64,000 bases of DNA from Thermomonas carbonis (GTDB lineage: Bacteria > Pseudomonadota > Gammaproteobacteria > Xanthomonadales > Xanthomonadaceae), in NCBI RefSeq assembly GCF_014396975.1, contig NZ_CP060719.1, forward strand, positions 3,134,001 to 3,198,000, given 5' to 3'. This document shows positions 10,498 through 17,347 of the stretch, piece after piece; position 1 is the first letter of the stretch; the number at the start of each line of letters is the position of its first letter. Made by a program: the position numbers and the translations under genes. The notes below the pieces were generated by a model, which had not been told where the DNA came from, did not search any database, and saw only the letters and a list, made by a program, of their open reading frames with translations.

Positions 10498-11086
10498 TGA
10501 TTGCCCCCAAGTCGCGCACATTCGTTCCGGCGCGCGTTATCTCGGCAACCAGCAAACGTCCGCCAGTGACAGCGGTAGGCGTGTTGCCTTCCATCCATGC
10601 AACTTGATCGCGTGCGAGCTGGAGCGCACGCTGGTCATCGAAGCAGGCCGGAATCGGCACCTTTGGAAGCGGTGCCACGCGGCAACGATTGACCTCGCCG
10701 AATAGCTTGGCTGTCTTGGCATTCAAGTCTGCAACGTAGGTAACGCCCGCCATGCTTTGTTTGGCCTCAGACCAGCCGACCAAGTGCACCTCGCACTGCG
10801 TAGCTTCATCGGGGAAGCCGGCAGGAAAGTTAGCCGCAGCCCAGCTAATCAGCTCGGGCAACTTCTCGGCCAGGTTGTCGTAACTGGTAAGCCCCGGCAC
10901 AAGCCAAACCTGCGCCAGCACTTGGAAGAATGCCAACTGCGATCCACGGCACGCCATCACCGAATTGGACTGCGCGAGGATGACCATCTTGTTCGATTCG
11001 ACCAGCTCGCCAGTTGCTGCATATGCCAACGTGTCGACTGCAACGACAGCGCGATCCTGCTCAATCCATGACTGAAAAATACTCAT
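10490..11086 (-). CDS. Conserved-looking phage protein of unknown function
   Basis: 198 aa, starting MSIFQSWIEQDRAVVAVDTLAY at an ATG preceded by GGAGGAAGGG at good spacing, which I preferred to the upstream ATG at 11116. The N-terminal alternation of short beta-like strands and VDTLAY...KMVILAQSNSVMACRGS resembles Ntn-hydrolase/proteasome-like proteins found in some phages, but I cannot confirm a catalytic residue. There is no signal peptide or membrane segment. It overlaps the tape measure gene by 8 nt and the small gene upstream by 26 nt, so it belongs to the structural operon and may be a tail assembly or virion accessory protein. Confidence 0.6.
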   Translation of the reverse strand: MSIFQSWIEQDRAVVAVDTLAYAATGELVESNKMVILAQSNSVMACRGSQLAFFQVLAQVWLVPGLTSYDNLAEKLPELISWAAANFPAGFPDEATQCEVHLVGWSEAKQSMAGVTYVADLNAKTAKLFGEVNRCRVAPLPKVPIPACFDDQRALQLARDQVAWMEGNTPTAVTGGRLLVAEITRAGTNVRDLGAING

Positions 11087-11207
11087 TCCCTTCCTCCAGT
11101 ATTGTTGGATCGCCAATCTGTCCGACTGCGGGCCCGATCATTGCGCCGTAGTACGCGCCCTGCGGGTTGTAGCCGGTGACGATGAAGCCGATGACGGCCC
11201 CGACCAC
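11061..11207 (-). CDS. Small glycine-zipper phage protein, start uncertain
   Basis: A frame open from 11231 to the stop at 11061 reads GTVVGAVIGFIVTGYNPQGAYYGAMIGPAVGQIGDP. This is the kind of glycine-zipper segment found at the N-terminus of tail hub or tail assembly proteins in many siphophages (YGAQIGG..DP type). No ATG exists. GTG at 11207 gives 48 aa; an ATT at 11229-11231 sits right behind AAGGAGAAGG and would give 56 aa. It could be a complete small membrane-active protein or the truncated head of a tail gene. It ends 26 nt inside the next gene. Confidence 0.45.
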   Translation of the reverse strand: MVGAVIGFIVTGYNPQGAYYGAMIGPAVGQIGDPTILEEGNEYFSVMD

Positions 11208-11400
11208 TGTTCCTATGGTTCTGCCTGAAATGTTCCTTCTCCTTGTCTTGTGTGAGCCCTGTTGCTTCGCGCACGCGCGTCACCGGCCCATCACCGTGGT
11301 GTGTGTTGGTTGAAAGTTGGAATTTGTTACGGTTCAGCACAACGCACCTCCGACGACGGTGTCCGAGACCGTCTCAGCGGCCCAGCAACGGCCCCGCCGC

Positions 11401-11691
11401 CTACATTGGCCAGCCATCCACGCCGATACGTGCCTTGATCCTTACGTTGCGTCCCTGCGCCTCTGCGGCCTCGCGCTCAGACTTGTCGGCATGGCAGGGA
11501 GGGCATATCCAGCCGAGATTGCCCATCTCCGTCTTGCCGCCTTTGGAGACCGGGACAATGTGGTCACACTCGCCCTGCTCCACGATGCGACCGCAGACAT
11601 AGCACTTGTATCCGTCACGGATCGCCACCGCATCACGTAGGCGTCGCCACGGTCTGCCGCCGCGTCCGTTCCCGTATCTAGTCGCGGTCAT
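11401..11691 (-). CDS. HNH endonuclease
   Basis: 96-aa single-domain HNH nuclease. Zinc-knuckle cysteines occur as CYVC and CPPC, and the HNH core is ECDHIVPVSKGGKTEMGNLG followed by PCHADKSERE. Such small HNH proteins flank terminase and portal genes in HK97-type phages and in capsid-forming satellites, where they assist DNA cutting during packaging. Here it follows the portal gene by about 96 nt but has no terminase beside it. The function in packaging is inferred from family and position. Confidence 0.88.
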   Translation of the reverse strand: MTATRYGNGRGGRPWRRLRDAVAIRDGYKCYVCGRIVEQGECDHIVPVSKGGKTEMGNLGWICPPCHADKSEREAAEAQGRNVRIKARIGVDGWPM

Positions 11692-11787
11692 GGTGGGGTC
11701 GTCTGCTCAATTGTGGATGTGCGTGCAAAGCTTCGTCGGCGGTGTCCGGTGCGGACGCAGGCTCTCGCCAGCCTGCCCCGCCGTGGG

Positions 11788-13263
11788 TCACGCAGCCCAG
11801 CGCGCCTCATGCTCAGGCGTCCATCGCCAGCTAGCCGGATTCCATTCGCCGCTACCTGCCAACGTCTCCCAGCGTTGCGTGGCGTTGTTGAAACGCGCAC
11901 GCATCTTGGGGTCTCGGCCTTCCATGACCTTCTGGATGTAGTTGGCCTGTCCTCGCGTGAGTAGCGGGCCTGCATCCTTGCTGCCGCCAGTACCGAACGG
12001 ATCGGCGGATTGATCGCGCCTCGCAAGCGCCTGCAAGCTGAAGTTTTGTTGTTGCAGGTAAACGCTATCGCCACCTTCGAGCGGTGCAAGCCCGAACCGT
12101 CGGCGAGCCTCGTTCGGTGCCTTGATCCCGTTCTTGACCAGCGCGCCTTCTATCTCTGCCTGCTGCTGCGCGTCCATGCGTAACAGCGGCTCCAGGTTCA
12201 ACTCCACGCCTAGCGCATCACCCAGCCCAAGCCCATGGTCGAGACAGTCTTCCATGGACTCGATGCGGGCCTGTAGCGCGTCCTGATAGTAGAGCTGCGA
12301 GACATCGCCGACCTTCAGCCCGGTAGGGATTTGCCCGATGCCGATCTTGTAAGGCGGCACGCCGAACGCATGGCATACCTGCTCGTCCGAATACTTCAGT
12401 TGCTCGACAAGCTGGCTATCCGCTGCCGTGTTCGCGAATGCCTGATATTTCAGGTCAGCGCCGATCACTCCAACCTTGCCCGCGTTTGAGCCTGAGTAGT
12501 TCTGCTGCCAAAACGTCTGGAGCTTCTTTGCGTCCTCTTCCGACATGCCAGCGGGTGCCGTCAGGATTCCGCCCGGTTGAGCATGGTTTCCGAAGAACTC
12601 CGCACCAGTTCGATTGATCCGCTGGTTTTTCGCAGCGGGCCAGTAAGCGGCCAGCAGCGGCGGAACGCCGATCAATGGATGGTAGAGCGTCACCTCGCGG
12701 TCGTGGATCATCTCGCGCTGAGGAACGATGATCCGTCCGTTCTCGCTAATGTGGTTCAAGTTGTCGACCGACAACTCATAGAACACGTCGCCAGTGTCGG
12801 AGACCAGCACCTTCACCTTCGTCGGGTCTAGGATGAAAAGCCCATCCACCACGCCGCGCGCGTCGCGCCTCTTCAGGACATAGGTGTTGCCGTGCTGGAG
12901 CTTGCTGAGGATCCACGATTCCCGGAACTGCGCCGCCGTCTGGTAACTGTTCGGCTTCCGCAGGACTGGTGAATATGCCGGGTTCGTGGTCGTGCGCCAC
13001 AAGCCGTTAGCGTCCAGCTCGCGCAGGGTAAACGGCAACTTGCCGATATCCTTCGCGATGCGGCTCAGGCACGCATAGACCGTCGAGTATCCCGTGACGT
13101 TCTCTGCACGCTCGCTGGTAACTCCCTGCTGCCACGCGCCGGCATAGGGTTCAGTCACCAGCGGGAACCATCCGGTTCCCATGCGTGGACTGGAGACCGG
13201 CACCAGCGCGGGCGCGGCCTTCTCTCGGGTCAGCAAGCCCCGGAAGCGATCAACGATACCCAT
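11788..13263 (-). CDS. Phage portal protein, HK97 type
   Basis: 491 aa. Forms the dodecameric ring at the capsid vertex through which DNA enters. Recognised by the HK97-portal layout: NVTGYSTVYACLSRIAKDIGKLPF near residue 60, SYQTAAQFRESWILSKLQHGNTYV near 110, the HPLIGVPPLLAAYW region, and FGVPPYKIGIG near 300. The length is normal for the family, although the last ~60 residues (RGQANYIQKVMEGRDPKMRA onward) form a tail that may be element-specific. The start at 13263 overlaps the upstream small gene by 14 nt. No protease gene lies next to it, which is unusual. Confidence 0.9.
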   Translation of the reverse strand: MGIVDRFRGLLTREKAAPALVPVSSPRMGTGWFPLVTEPYAGAWQQGVTSERAENVTGYSTVYACLSRIAKDIGKLPFTLRELDANGLWRTTTNPAYSPVLRKPNSYQTAAQFRESWILSKLQHGNTYVLKRRDARGVVDGLFILDPTKVKVLVSDTGDVFYELSVDNLNHISENGRIIVPQREMIHDREVTLYHPLIGVPPLLAAYWPAAKNQRINRTGAEFFGNHAQPGGILTAPAGMSEEDAKKLQTFWQQNYSGSNAGKVGVIGADLKYQAFANTAADSQLVEQLKYSDEQVCHAFGVPPYKIGIGQIPTGLKVGDVSQLYYQDALQARIESMEDCLDHGLGLGDALGVELNLEPLLRMDAQQQAEIEGALVKNGIKAPNEARRRFGLAPLEGGDSVYLQQQNFSLQALARRDQSADPFGTGGSKDAGPLLTRGQANYIQKVMEGRDPKMRARFNNATQRWETLAGSGEWNPASWRWTPEHEARWAA

Positions 13264-13579
13264 CGATCACCTTCCTAGTCTGCGCCTCTGCGTACTGGCG
13301 GACGAATGATTCCACCTCCAAGCGCTTACGCAGGACATGGGAAAACTCATGCACCCATTGCTGCTCGATGTAGATATTCCAGCCGGCTGCTGTCAGTGCG
13401 ACGTTGACCGAGCGAAAACGTGTTGCCGGCAGGTCAGGGAAGTAGGCTTCCATATTCACCGAACAGCCATCAGTGTTCGGGTTTGCCAACATGCTGAAGT
13501 CGGTGACGCCGTAAACGCGGTAAACGCGCGCGACATCGTTCGCCAGGGCGAGTTGAGCCTCCGCTTTACTCAGGCTCAT
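13250..13579 (-). CDS. Small phage protein between capsid and portal genes
   Basis: 109 aa of unknown function. Its ATG overlaps the capsid stop (ATGA), and its 3' end overlaps the portal start by 14 nt, so it is translated with both. It has no recognisable motif, signal peptide or transmembrane segment. A mix of aromatic-rich strands (AGWNIYIEQQWVHEFSHVLRKR) and charged helices suits a small soluble protein. By position it could be a head-tail connector or head completion protein; that is only inference. Confidence 0.6.
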   Translation of the reverse strand: MSLSKAEAQLALANDVARVYRVYGVTDFSMLANPNTDGCSVNMEAYFPDLPATRFRSVNVALTAAGWNIYIEQQWVHEFSHVLRKRLEVESFVRQYAEAQTRKVIDGYR

Positions 13580-14598
13580 TCGTAAGCGTCCGCCAGGCCA
13601 TAGCTAACGTCGGTCATGGTCACGACATTGCCCGCGCCGTTGACCTCCCAATTCGCGGACGCAGTGCCGCGCCATGCGATTGCATTGGTTTGAAAAAGTG
13701 CGACGAAATCGCCGCTGCCGAACGTGGGCGAATCGCTCATTTGCAGCGTCGCGTCCTCGCTCAGACTGAGGTCGAAGTCGCGAGCCGCATAGGCGACTGC
13801 TGCCGCGTCAAAGATCGTGATGGTGCCGCCGTTGCTATCGAACGGGACAGACTCGCTGCAAACAACAGGCACGCCCATCAGGACGCCACCGCGAACGGTG
13901 AGCTTCGTGTCGCCGAGCTGGGAAGCGGCCACGCCGATCCGGACAGCTACGCGCGGATGCATGACGATGCACGCGGTCAACATGCTGCCTTGATACTGGT
14001 CAAACAGGTTTCGGATGTCCTGCCGAATGTTGCCGCTGGATGCGAACTGAAAAGCGCCGTTGGTGATGGAAGCCGGCGCTTGATCGGGAGTGCCGGCGTT
14101 GTCGGGGTCGATGAACGCGATGTCGAGCGCGCCCGCAATGGCGTTCAACAGGTCGCGTTGCAGCGCGGCCTCCTGCACGTCGCCCATGGACTGCACGGCT
14201 TCCTTCGTCGCCACGATGATGGATGCGACCTTCAGCGGTAGCAGCGTGAAGCGATCCATCGCAGCGGTGGACAAGGGAATCGGTCGACCCTCCGAAACCC
14301 AGTAGCCGCGAGCGCCAGAGATTTGACGCAGGTTCGGAATGTTGAAGCCGATGCGGCGCAAGTTCGGAACGCGGCCCAACAGGCTTTGTTCAACGGCCAT
14401 GCCGAAGAACTCGCGGGCCTCTGGCGTGCCGCCAGGTTCTGCTGTGATCGCAGGAACCGCAGCCTTTGCGATGGCCTGCGCGTGGGTATGGCCCCAGCGA
14501 TTGGCTGCGTATGCATCGGGATGCGCCGACGACATGGCGTGGGCGATGACACTGCGCACGAAAGTACGCCCGCGAGGAACGAGGGAGACGGTAGACAT
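13576..14598 (-). CDS. Major capsid protein, HK97 fold
   Basis: 340 aa. Features of the HK97-type capsid family are the central GYWVSEGRPIPLSTAAMDRFTLLPLKVASIIVATKE, the P-domain stretch ending LLNAIAGALDIAFID, then SMLTACIVMHPRVAVRI and LMGVPVVCSESVPFD near the C-terminus. About 75 residues precede the core, possibly a short scaffolding-like delta region that would normally be cut by a protease; no protease gene is present in the element. The ATG at 14598 has AAAGGA eight bases upstream. It follows the structured leader and terminator at 14705-14873. Confidence 0.85.
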   Translation of the reverse strand: MSTVSLVPRGRTFVRSVIAHAMSSAHPDAYAANRWGHTHAQAIAKAAVPAITAEPGGTPEAREFFGMAVEQSLLGRVPNLRRIGFNIPNLRQISGARGYWVSEGRPIPLSTAAMDRFTLLPLKVASIIVATKEAVQSMGDVQEAALQRDLLNAIAGALDIAFIDPDNAGTPDQAPASITNGAFQFASSGNIRQDIRNLFDQYQGSMLTACIVMHPRVAVRIGVAASQLGDTKLTVRGGVLMGVPVVCSESVPFDSNGGTITIFDAAAVAYAARDFDLSLSEDATLQMSDSPTFGSGDFVALFQTNAIAWRGTASANWEVNGAGNVVTMTDVSYGLADAYE

Positions 14599-14704
14599 TG
14601 TTTTTTTCCTTTCGGAGCCGACGGCATCACGCCGTTAGGCATTTCCGATTGTTGCCACTGAGCGCCAGTGACCAGCGAATCCGGCAATGCGCCGGGAATC
14701 TCTG

Positions 14705-14736
14705 CAAACAAAAAGGGCCGCCAATCGGCAGCCCTT
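14705..14736 (-). terminator. Intrinsic terminator upstream of the capsid gene
   Basis: On the minus strand AAGGGCTGCC pairs with GGCGGCCCTT (one T-G wobble) across a GATT loop and is followed by TTTTTGTTTG. It ends the structured region 14737-14873. It could attenuate transcription into the capsid operon about 107 nt further on. Confidence 0.85.
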
Positions 14737-14873
14737 CGGGATAGATGCGCCCGTATACCGGGGCGCGCGGTTGTCCTCTAAGCCTCAGACGTGGCGGCGG
14801 GTGGTTGTCGGGCTTGACCGGGCCGACTCCGGGAACTTGTGTGCTGGCATCACCAGCGATTGACCCACCCGCC
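14737..14873 (-). ncRNA. Candidate structured RNA or leader in the element
   Basis: Non-coding on inspection; open frames here have no start or protein character. On the minus strand a 9-bp stem GGCGGGTGG/CCACCCGCC (14865-14873 with 14796-14804) encloses a GCTGG-TGATG-CCAGC hairpin and a GTCGG/CCGAC pairing. A further GCGCCC/GGGCGC hairpin (14747-14766) and a terminator follow. The arrangement resembles a multibranched small RNA or attenuator rather than random GC-rich sequence. It has no similarity I can name. A promoter would have to lie within or upstream of the terminator at 14887-14912. Confidence 0.45.
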
Positions 14874-14886
14874 AAGGCGATCAAAC

Positions 14887-14912
14887 GCAAAACCCCGGCG
14901 CGTGGCCGGGGT
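14887..14912 (-). terminator. Intrinsic terminator of the small-gene operon
   Basis: On the minus strand ACCCCGGC/GCCGGGGT with a 5-nt loop is followed by TTTGCGTTTG. It is 90 nt downstream of the last small gene (stop at 15003), so it separates the early-type small genes from the structural genes. Confidence 0.8.
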
Positions 14913-15002
14913 CTTTGTGCAGCGCAGGGCAGCCCTAAAAATCGGACTCCCTCACATAAGCGCCAGTTGTGAACCTGAAAGCTCCCAAGCTGAACGGCTC
15001 GT

Positions 15003-15452
15003 TTATCTTCGCGTCCCTGCCCTGTCCAGTCCGGCGTGCCATTCGCCCTGAGGCTCGGGGTGTTCAATCGGATTGATTGGCAGGTTCAGTTCGTCGCGGT
15101 GCTGGTTCGCTGGATGCGGTCGCGTGACGCCAAGCCGTCTGGCGCTGCCTGAATGTCGCAGCTTGTCGCTCGATGGCTTAGGAGCCGCGCGAGCCGCCGC
15201 GCTGGCGACCATGGACTCCTCGACATCGTCGTCCGCGTCCATTTGCCTGCGCCAGTCAATCATCGCGAACCACTCGTCCGGGTCGATTCCCAAGTAGAGC
15301 GCGTCAATCCGCACCAGCTTGGAATCGTGCAACGCCTGCGCGAATGCCTCAGAGCGGATGCCAGCAAGTTTGGCCGCAGCCTTGATCGTCAAGGCAGCCG
15401 GCGTGCCGTGCATCATGATGAAGCGGGTTAGCCATCCGTCGAAGCGGCTCAT
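15003..15452 (-). CDS. Hypothetical element protein
   Basis: 149 aa, not recognised. The start MSRFDGWLTRFIMM at 15452 has GGAAGGG four bases upstream and was preferred to an in-frame start at 15506. The middle (AALTIKAAAKLAGIRSEAFAQALHDSKLVRIDALYLGIDPDEWFAMIDW) looks like a small helical, possibly DNA-binding fold. The C-terminal half is basic and proline-rich, probably disordered. It is the last gene before the 14887 terminator. Confidence 0.6.
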   Translation of the reverse strand: MSRFDGWLTRFIMMHGTPAALTIKAAAKLAGIRSEAFAQALHDSKLVRIDALYLGIDPDEWFAMIDWRRQMDADDDVEESMVASAAARAAPKPSSDKLRHSGSARRLGVTRPHPANQHRDELNLPINPIEHPEPQGEWHAGLDRAGTRR

Positions 15453-15693
15453 TGCGCCCTTCCATGACTTCCCGGATGGACGGCCCCTTGTGGGGGGCCG
15501 CCTCATCCGGTGGCAGATGGACAGCTAGGCAGATATCCGGCGTCCGCCTTAGAAGCGCCGAATCAGGGAAAAGTCGTTGCCAAGCCAAACCGCTCAAAGC
15601 TAATTGCAGAGCCGCTTTCAGGGGATGACTGGTAGGTGTGGGTACAGGTCTAGGTGCAGGTGAAGGTACAGGTGCAAGTGCAAGAGCTTTCAT
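15349..15693 (-). CDS. Hypothetical element protein, proline-rich N-terminus
   Basis: 114 aa starting MKALALAPVPSPAPRPVPT. The ATG overlaps the stop of the preceding gene (ATGA), which is the main support for translation. It then overlaps the next gene by 104 nt in another frame, which is unusual and lowers confidence in its 3' half. The central part (ALQLALSGLAWQRLFPDSALLRR) could be one helix. No function can be suggested. Confidence 0.45.
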   Translation of the reverse strand: MKALALAPVPSPAPRPVPTPTSHPLKAALQLALSGLAWQRLFPDSALLRRTPDICLAVHLPPDEAAPHKGPSIREVMEGRNEPLRRMANPLHHDARHAGCLDDQGCGQTCWHPL

Positions 15694-16151
15694 GCTGCGA
15701 TCCTCAGAAGCTCGCGGACGACTGAGTAACGGACAGCGGGTGCCAGCTTTTGCTGGCGGGCGGTCGTGGTGACGGTGTCCACCTTGCCGACGATGATGCG
15801 CCGGGTAAGGCTTTGGAGGTCAAACCTGTCAAAGCGCCCCGGAAGCTCTAGCAGGCGCGCGTATTCGCGAACAAGGTCGCAGCCCGCCGATGCCTTGAAA
15901 CGTCCTGAGCGGCCTTCCTTGCCCACCAGCGCGGCGACGTTGTAGTGCCGGGACACTAGCGCGCCGAAGTGTTCGCCGGGATCAGCTACGGTGAAGGAAA
16001 GGGACAGCTTGGGCGACCGGCCCATGAACTTGTATGTCTGCCAGTGCTGGAGCGATAGCTGGTATTCGCCCGGTGGTATCAGGGCCGGCAAACCGCCATC
16101 GATGACGCCGTCGCAACTTGGAACGATTCTCAAATCTGGGGCCGCGCCCAT
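15690..16151 (-). CDS. Hypothetical element protein, replication-region type
   Basis: 153 aa with a compact, mostly beta N-terminal domain (PPGEYQLSLQHWQTYKFMGRSPKLSLSFTVADPG) followed by helices ending in RQQKLAPAVRYSVVRELLRIA. Similar beta-rich small proteins occur in the replication or early regions of proteobacterial integrated elements, but I cannot name the family. An 8-bp hairpin lies 14 nt upstream of its start. It is coupled by ATGA to the next gene. Confidence 0.6.
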   Translation of the reverse strand: MGAAPDLRIVPSCDGVIDGGLPALIPPGEYQLSLQHWQTYKFMGRSPKLSLSFTVADPGEHFGALVSRHYNVAALVGKEGRSGRFKASAGCDLVREYARLLELPGRFDRFDLQSLTRRIIVGKVDTVTTTARQQKLAPAVRYSVVRELLRIAA

Positions 16152-16165
16152 TGTTGTCCCTCGCC

Positions 16166-16243
16166 GGGGCCAGCGTTACACTGGCCCCTGCACTCGTTAG
16201 CCCGATTGCACCTTGAAGCCCCAGCCGCGCCAACGGTCTGGGG
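16166..16243 (-). other. Two hairpins in the gap between small element genes
   Basis: GGGGCCAG/CTGGCCCC (16166-16173 with 16181-16188, 7-nt loop) and CCCCAG/CTGGGG (16219-16224 with 16238-16243). They fill the 98-nt gap between the 67-aa and 153-aa genes. No U-tract follows, so they are more likely mRNA leader structures than terminators. Confidence 0.4.
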
Positions 16244-16249
16244 TTTCGC

Positions 16250-16453
16250 TTATGCGGCCTCGCCGTCGCCACGGATCAAGCGCGTACGCAACTGCGACAC
16301 CGCAGTCCTCGCATCCGCCAGGTCGCGCAACAGGTAGTCGCATTTGTCCGCGCATGGCCGCTTGCTCAGTTCGGCGAACTTGGCCGCCAAGCCTTCGCCC
16401 AAGTCGGACAACGTCGGCTGCCGCGTCATGGTGAAAATGTTGTCCGCGCTCAT
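16250..16453 (-). CDS. Small hypothetical element protein
   Basis: 67 aa, MSADNIFTMTRQPTLSDLGE..., with two close cysteines (RPCADKCDYLL) and a predicted helix (LADARTAVSQLRTRLI). The ATG at 16453 overlaps the stop of the preceding gene (ATGA), so I chose it over the upstream start at 16519. Function unknown; size and position suit an early regulatory or accessory gene. Confidence 0.55.
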   Translation of the reverse strand: MSADNIFTMTRQPTLSDLGEGLAAKFAELSKRPCADKCDYLLRDLADARTAVSQLRTRLIRGDGEAA

Positions 16454-16683
16454 GGCGCAGCCGCCTGCATTGCATCGTGCGCGATCCGTGCTTCGGTAAT
16501 CGTGTCGCTCAGCAGCCACAACACGCTGTTCTGCACGGTCTGATTAAGCCCATGCAGCACGCCGTCGCCTAGCACCGATGCCAGCGCTTCCGCCTGCGTG
16601 ATGCGCCGTTCAAAAATGTCCAGCGGATGTTCGCCTTGCGTGGGGTGTGGTGCCCGCCACGTCACCTCATTGTGGTCGCTCAT
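16450..16683 (-). CDS. Small helical hypothetical element protein
   Basis: 77 aa with a predominantly helical body (DIFERRITQAEALASVLGDGVLHGLNQTVQNSVLWLLSDTITEARIAHDAM). It resembles short proteins common in proteobacterial integrative elements and near AlpA genes, but no family can be named with certainty. Its start overlaps the AlpA-like gene's stop by 4 nt, and its stop overlaps the next start, so it is coupled on both sides. Confidence 0.6.
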   Translation of the reverse strand: MSDHNEVTWRAPHPTQGEHPLDIFERRITQAEALASVLGDGVLHGLNQTVQNSVLWLLSDTITEARIAHDAMQAAAP

Positions 16684-16868
16684 GCCGCACCTCGTTCGAG
16701 CTGGGCGACGTAGTTCTCCAGCGCCTGCCGGGTGATCCGGCGGAGCCTGCCGACCTTGTAGGACTTCAGTTCGCCGGACTGGATTGCGCGATAGATCGCG
16801 CTCCGGTTCATGTCGGTGGCGGCTGCCGCTGCCTCTGGCGAGTAGCTAAGTTTTTGTTCCTGCTGCAT
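16680..16868 (-). CDS. AlpA/excisionase-like helix-turn-helix protein
   Basis: 62 aa from MQQEQKLSYSPEAAAAATDM. A MerR/AlpA-type winged HTH runs through TDMNRSAIYRAIQSGELKSYKVG and RLRRITRQALENYV, typical of excisionase or AlpA family DNA-binding proteins. Such proteins activate or assist excision of prophages and satellites. It is first in the leftward operon and diverges from the Arc-like gene across three palindromes that may be its own or its neighbour's operators. The start at 16868 was preferred to 16895, which would overlap the first operator. Confidence 0.82.
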   Translation of the reverse strand: MQQEQKLSYSPEAAAAATDMNRSAIYRAIQSGELKSYKVGRLRRITRQALENYVAQLERGAA

Positions 16869-16888
16869 TTCGTTACGTCCTATGGAAT

Positions 16889-16950
16889 GTAGCACCCGTG
16901 CTACAGGGACGTTGTAGCACCCGTGCTACGTGGCGTCAAGCACCGGTGCT
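16889..16950. promoter_or_regulatory. Three operator palindromes between divergent regulators
   Basis: GTAGCACCCGTGCTAC occurs twice (16889-16904 and 16914-16929), and AGCACCGGTGCT once (16939-16950). All share the inverted core AGCAC-NN-GTGCT, and the centres are 25 and 23 bp apart, about two helical turns. They occupy the 98-bp gap between the AlpA-like (minus) and Arc-like (plus) genes. Cooperative repression by the Arc-like ribbon-helix-helix protein is the likeliest reading. Confidence 0.8.
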
Positions 16951-16966
16951 ATGCGAGACTGAGTGC

Positions 16967-17347
16967 ATGGCCCGCGACGACACCCAAGTAAACGTTCGAC
17001 TCCCCGCCGAGCTTGTGGATCGGCTTCGCCATGCAGCAACCCAGAGCGGGAAGTCGCTCACCTCTGAGATTGTCGACCGGCTAATCGAGTCCTTTCCCAT
17101 AACCATTCAGGACATCGCTCTGGACACAATTAGGAAGGAGGCGGAATTACTATCCGCTCACTCATTCCGCCTGAAGTTTGATCCGAGAGCGAATGCTCCG
17201 GTTGGCTCAAAGGAACGCGATTCATACCGAGAGGAAGTCGGTGAAGTGACTGCGCGATTGCGACAGCTAGAGCGGGAAATCTCTGAGAGAAACCGCAAGT
17301 TCCGCGAAGAGATAGCTGCGCGAAAAGCGAAAACTTCAACCGACTAG
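16967..17347 (+). CDS. Arc-family ribbon-helix-helix DNA-binding protein
   Basis: 126 aa. N-terminal Arc/MetJ-type domain: a beta strand (TQVNVRLPAELVDRL) followed by two helices (RHAATQSGKSLTSEIVDRLIES). A charged coiled-coil tail follows (EEVGEVTARLRQLEREISERNRKF), probably for oligomerisation. The ATG at 16967 lies just after the third palindrome, which would place the gene under its own repression; an upstream in-frame start would run through all the palindromes. Its 3' end overlaps the integrase gene tail-to-tail by 12 bp. Likely the element's master repressor, by analogy with Arc. Confidence 0.82.
   Translation: MARDDTQVNVRLPAELVDRLRHAATQSGKSLTSEIVDRLIESFPITIQDIALDTIRKEAELLSAHSFRLKFDPRANAPVGSKERDSYREEVGEVTARLRQLEREISERNRKFREEIAARKAKTSTD

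Noticed and set aside
11083-11340. 85-codon frame upstream of the 198-aa phage gene
   Set aside because: Basic, His/Arg-rich composition and no family resemblance; the glycine-zipper frame in the same place reads like a real protein.
14627-15067. 146-codon open frame on the minus strand before the capsid gene
   Set aside because: No convincing ribosome site, runs through two intrinsic terminators and a paired RNA structure, and its composition is Arg/Pro-rich. Treated as non-coding.
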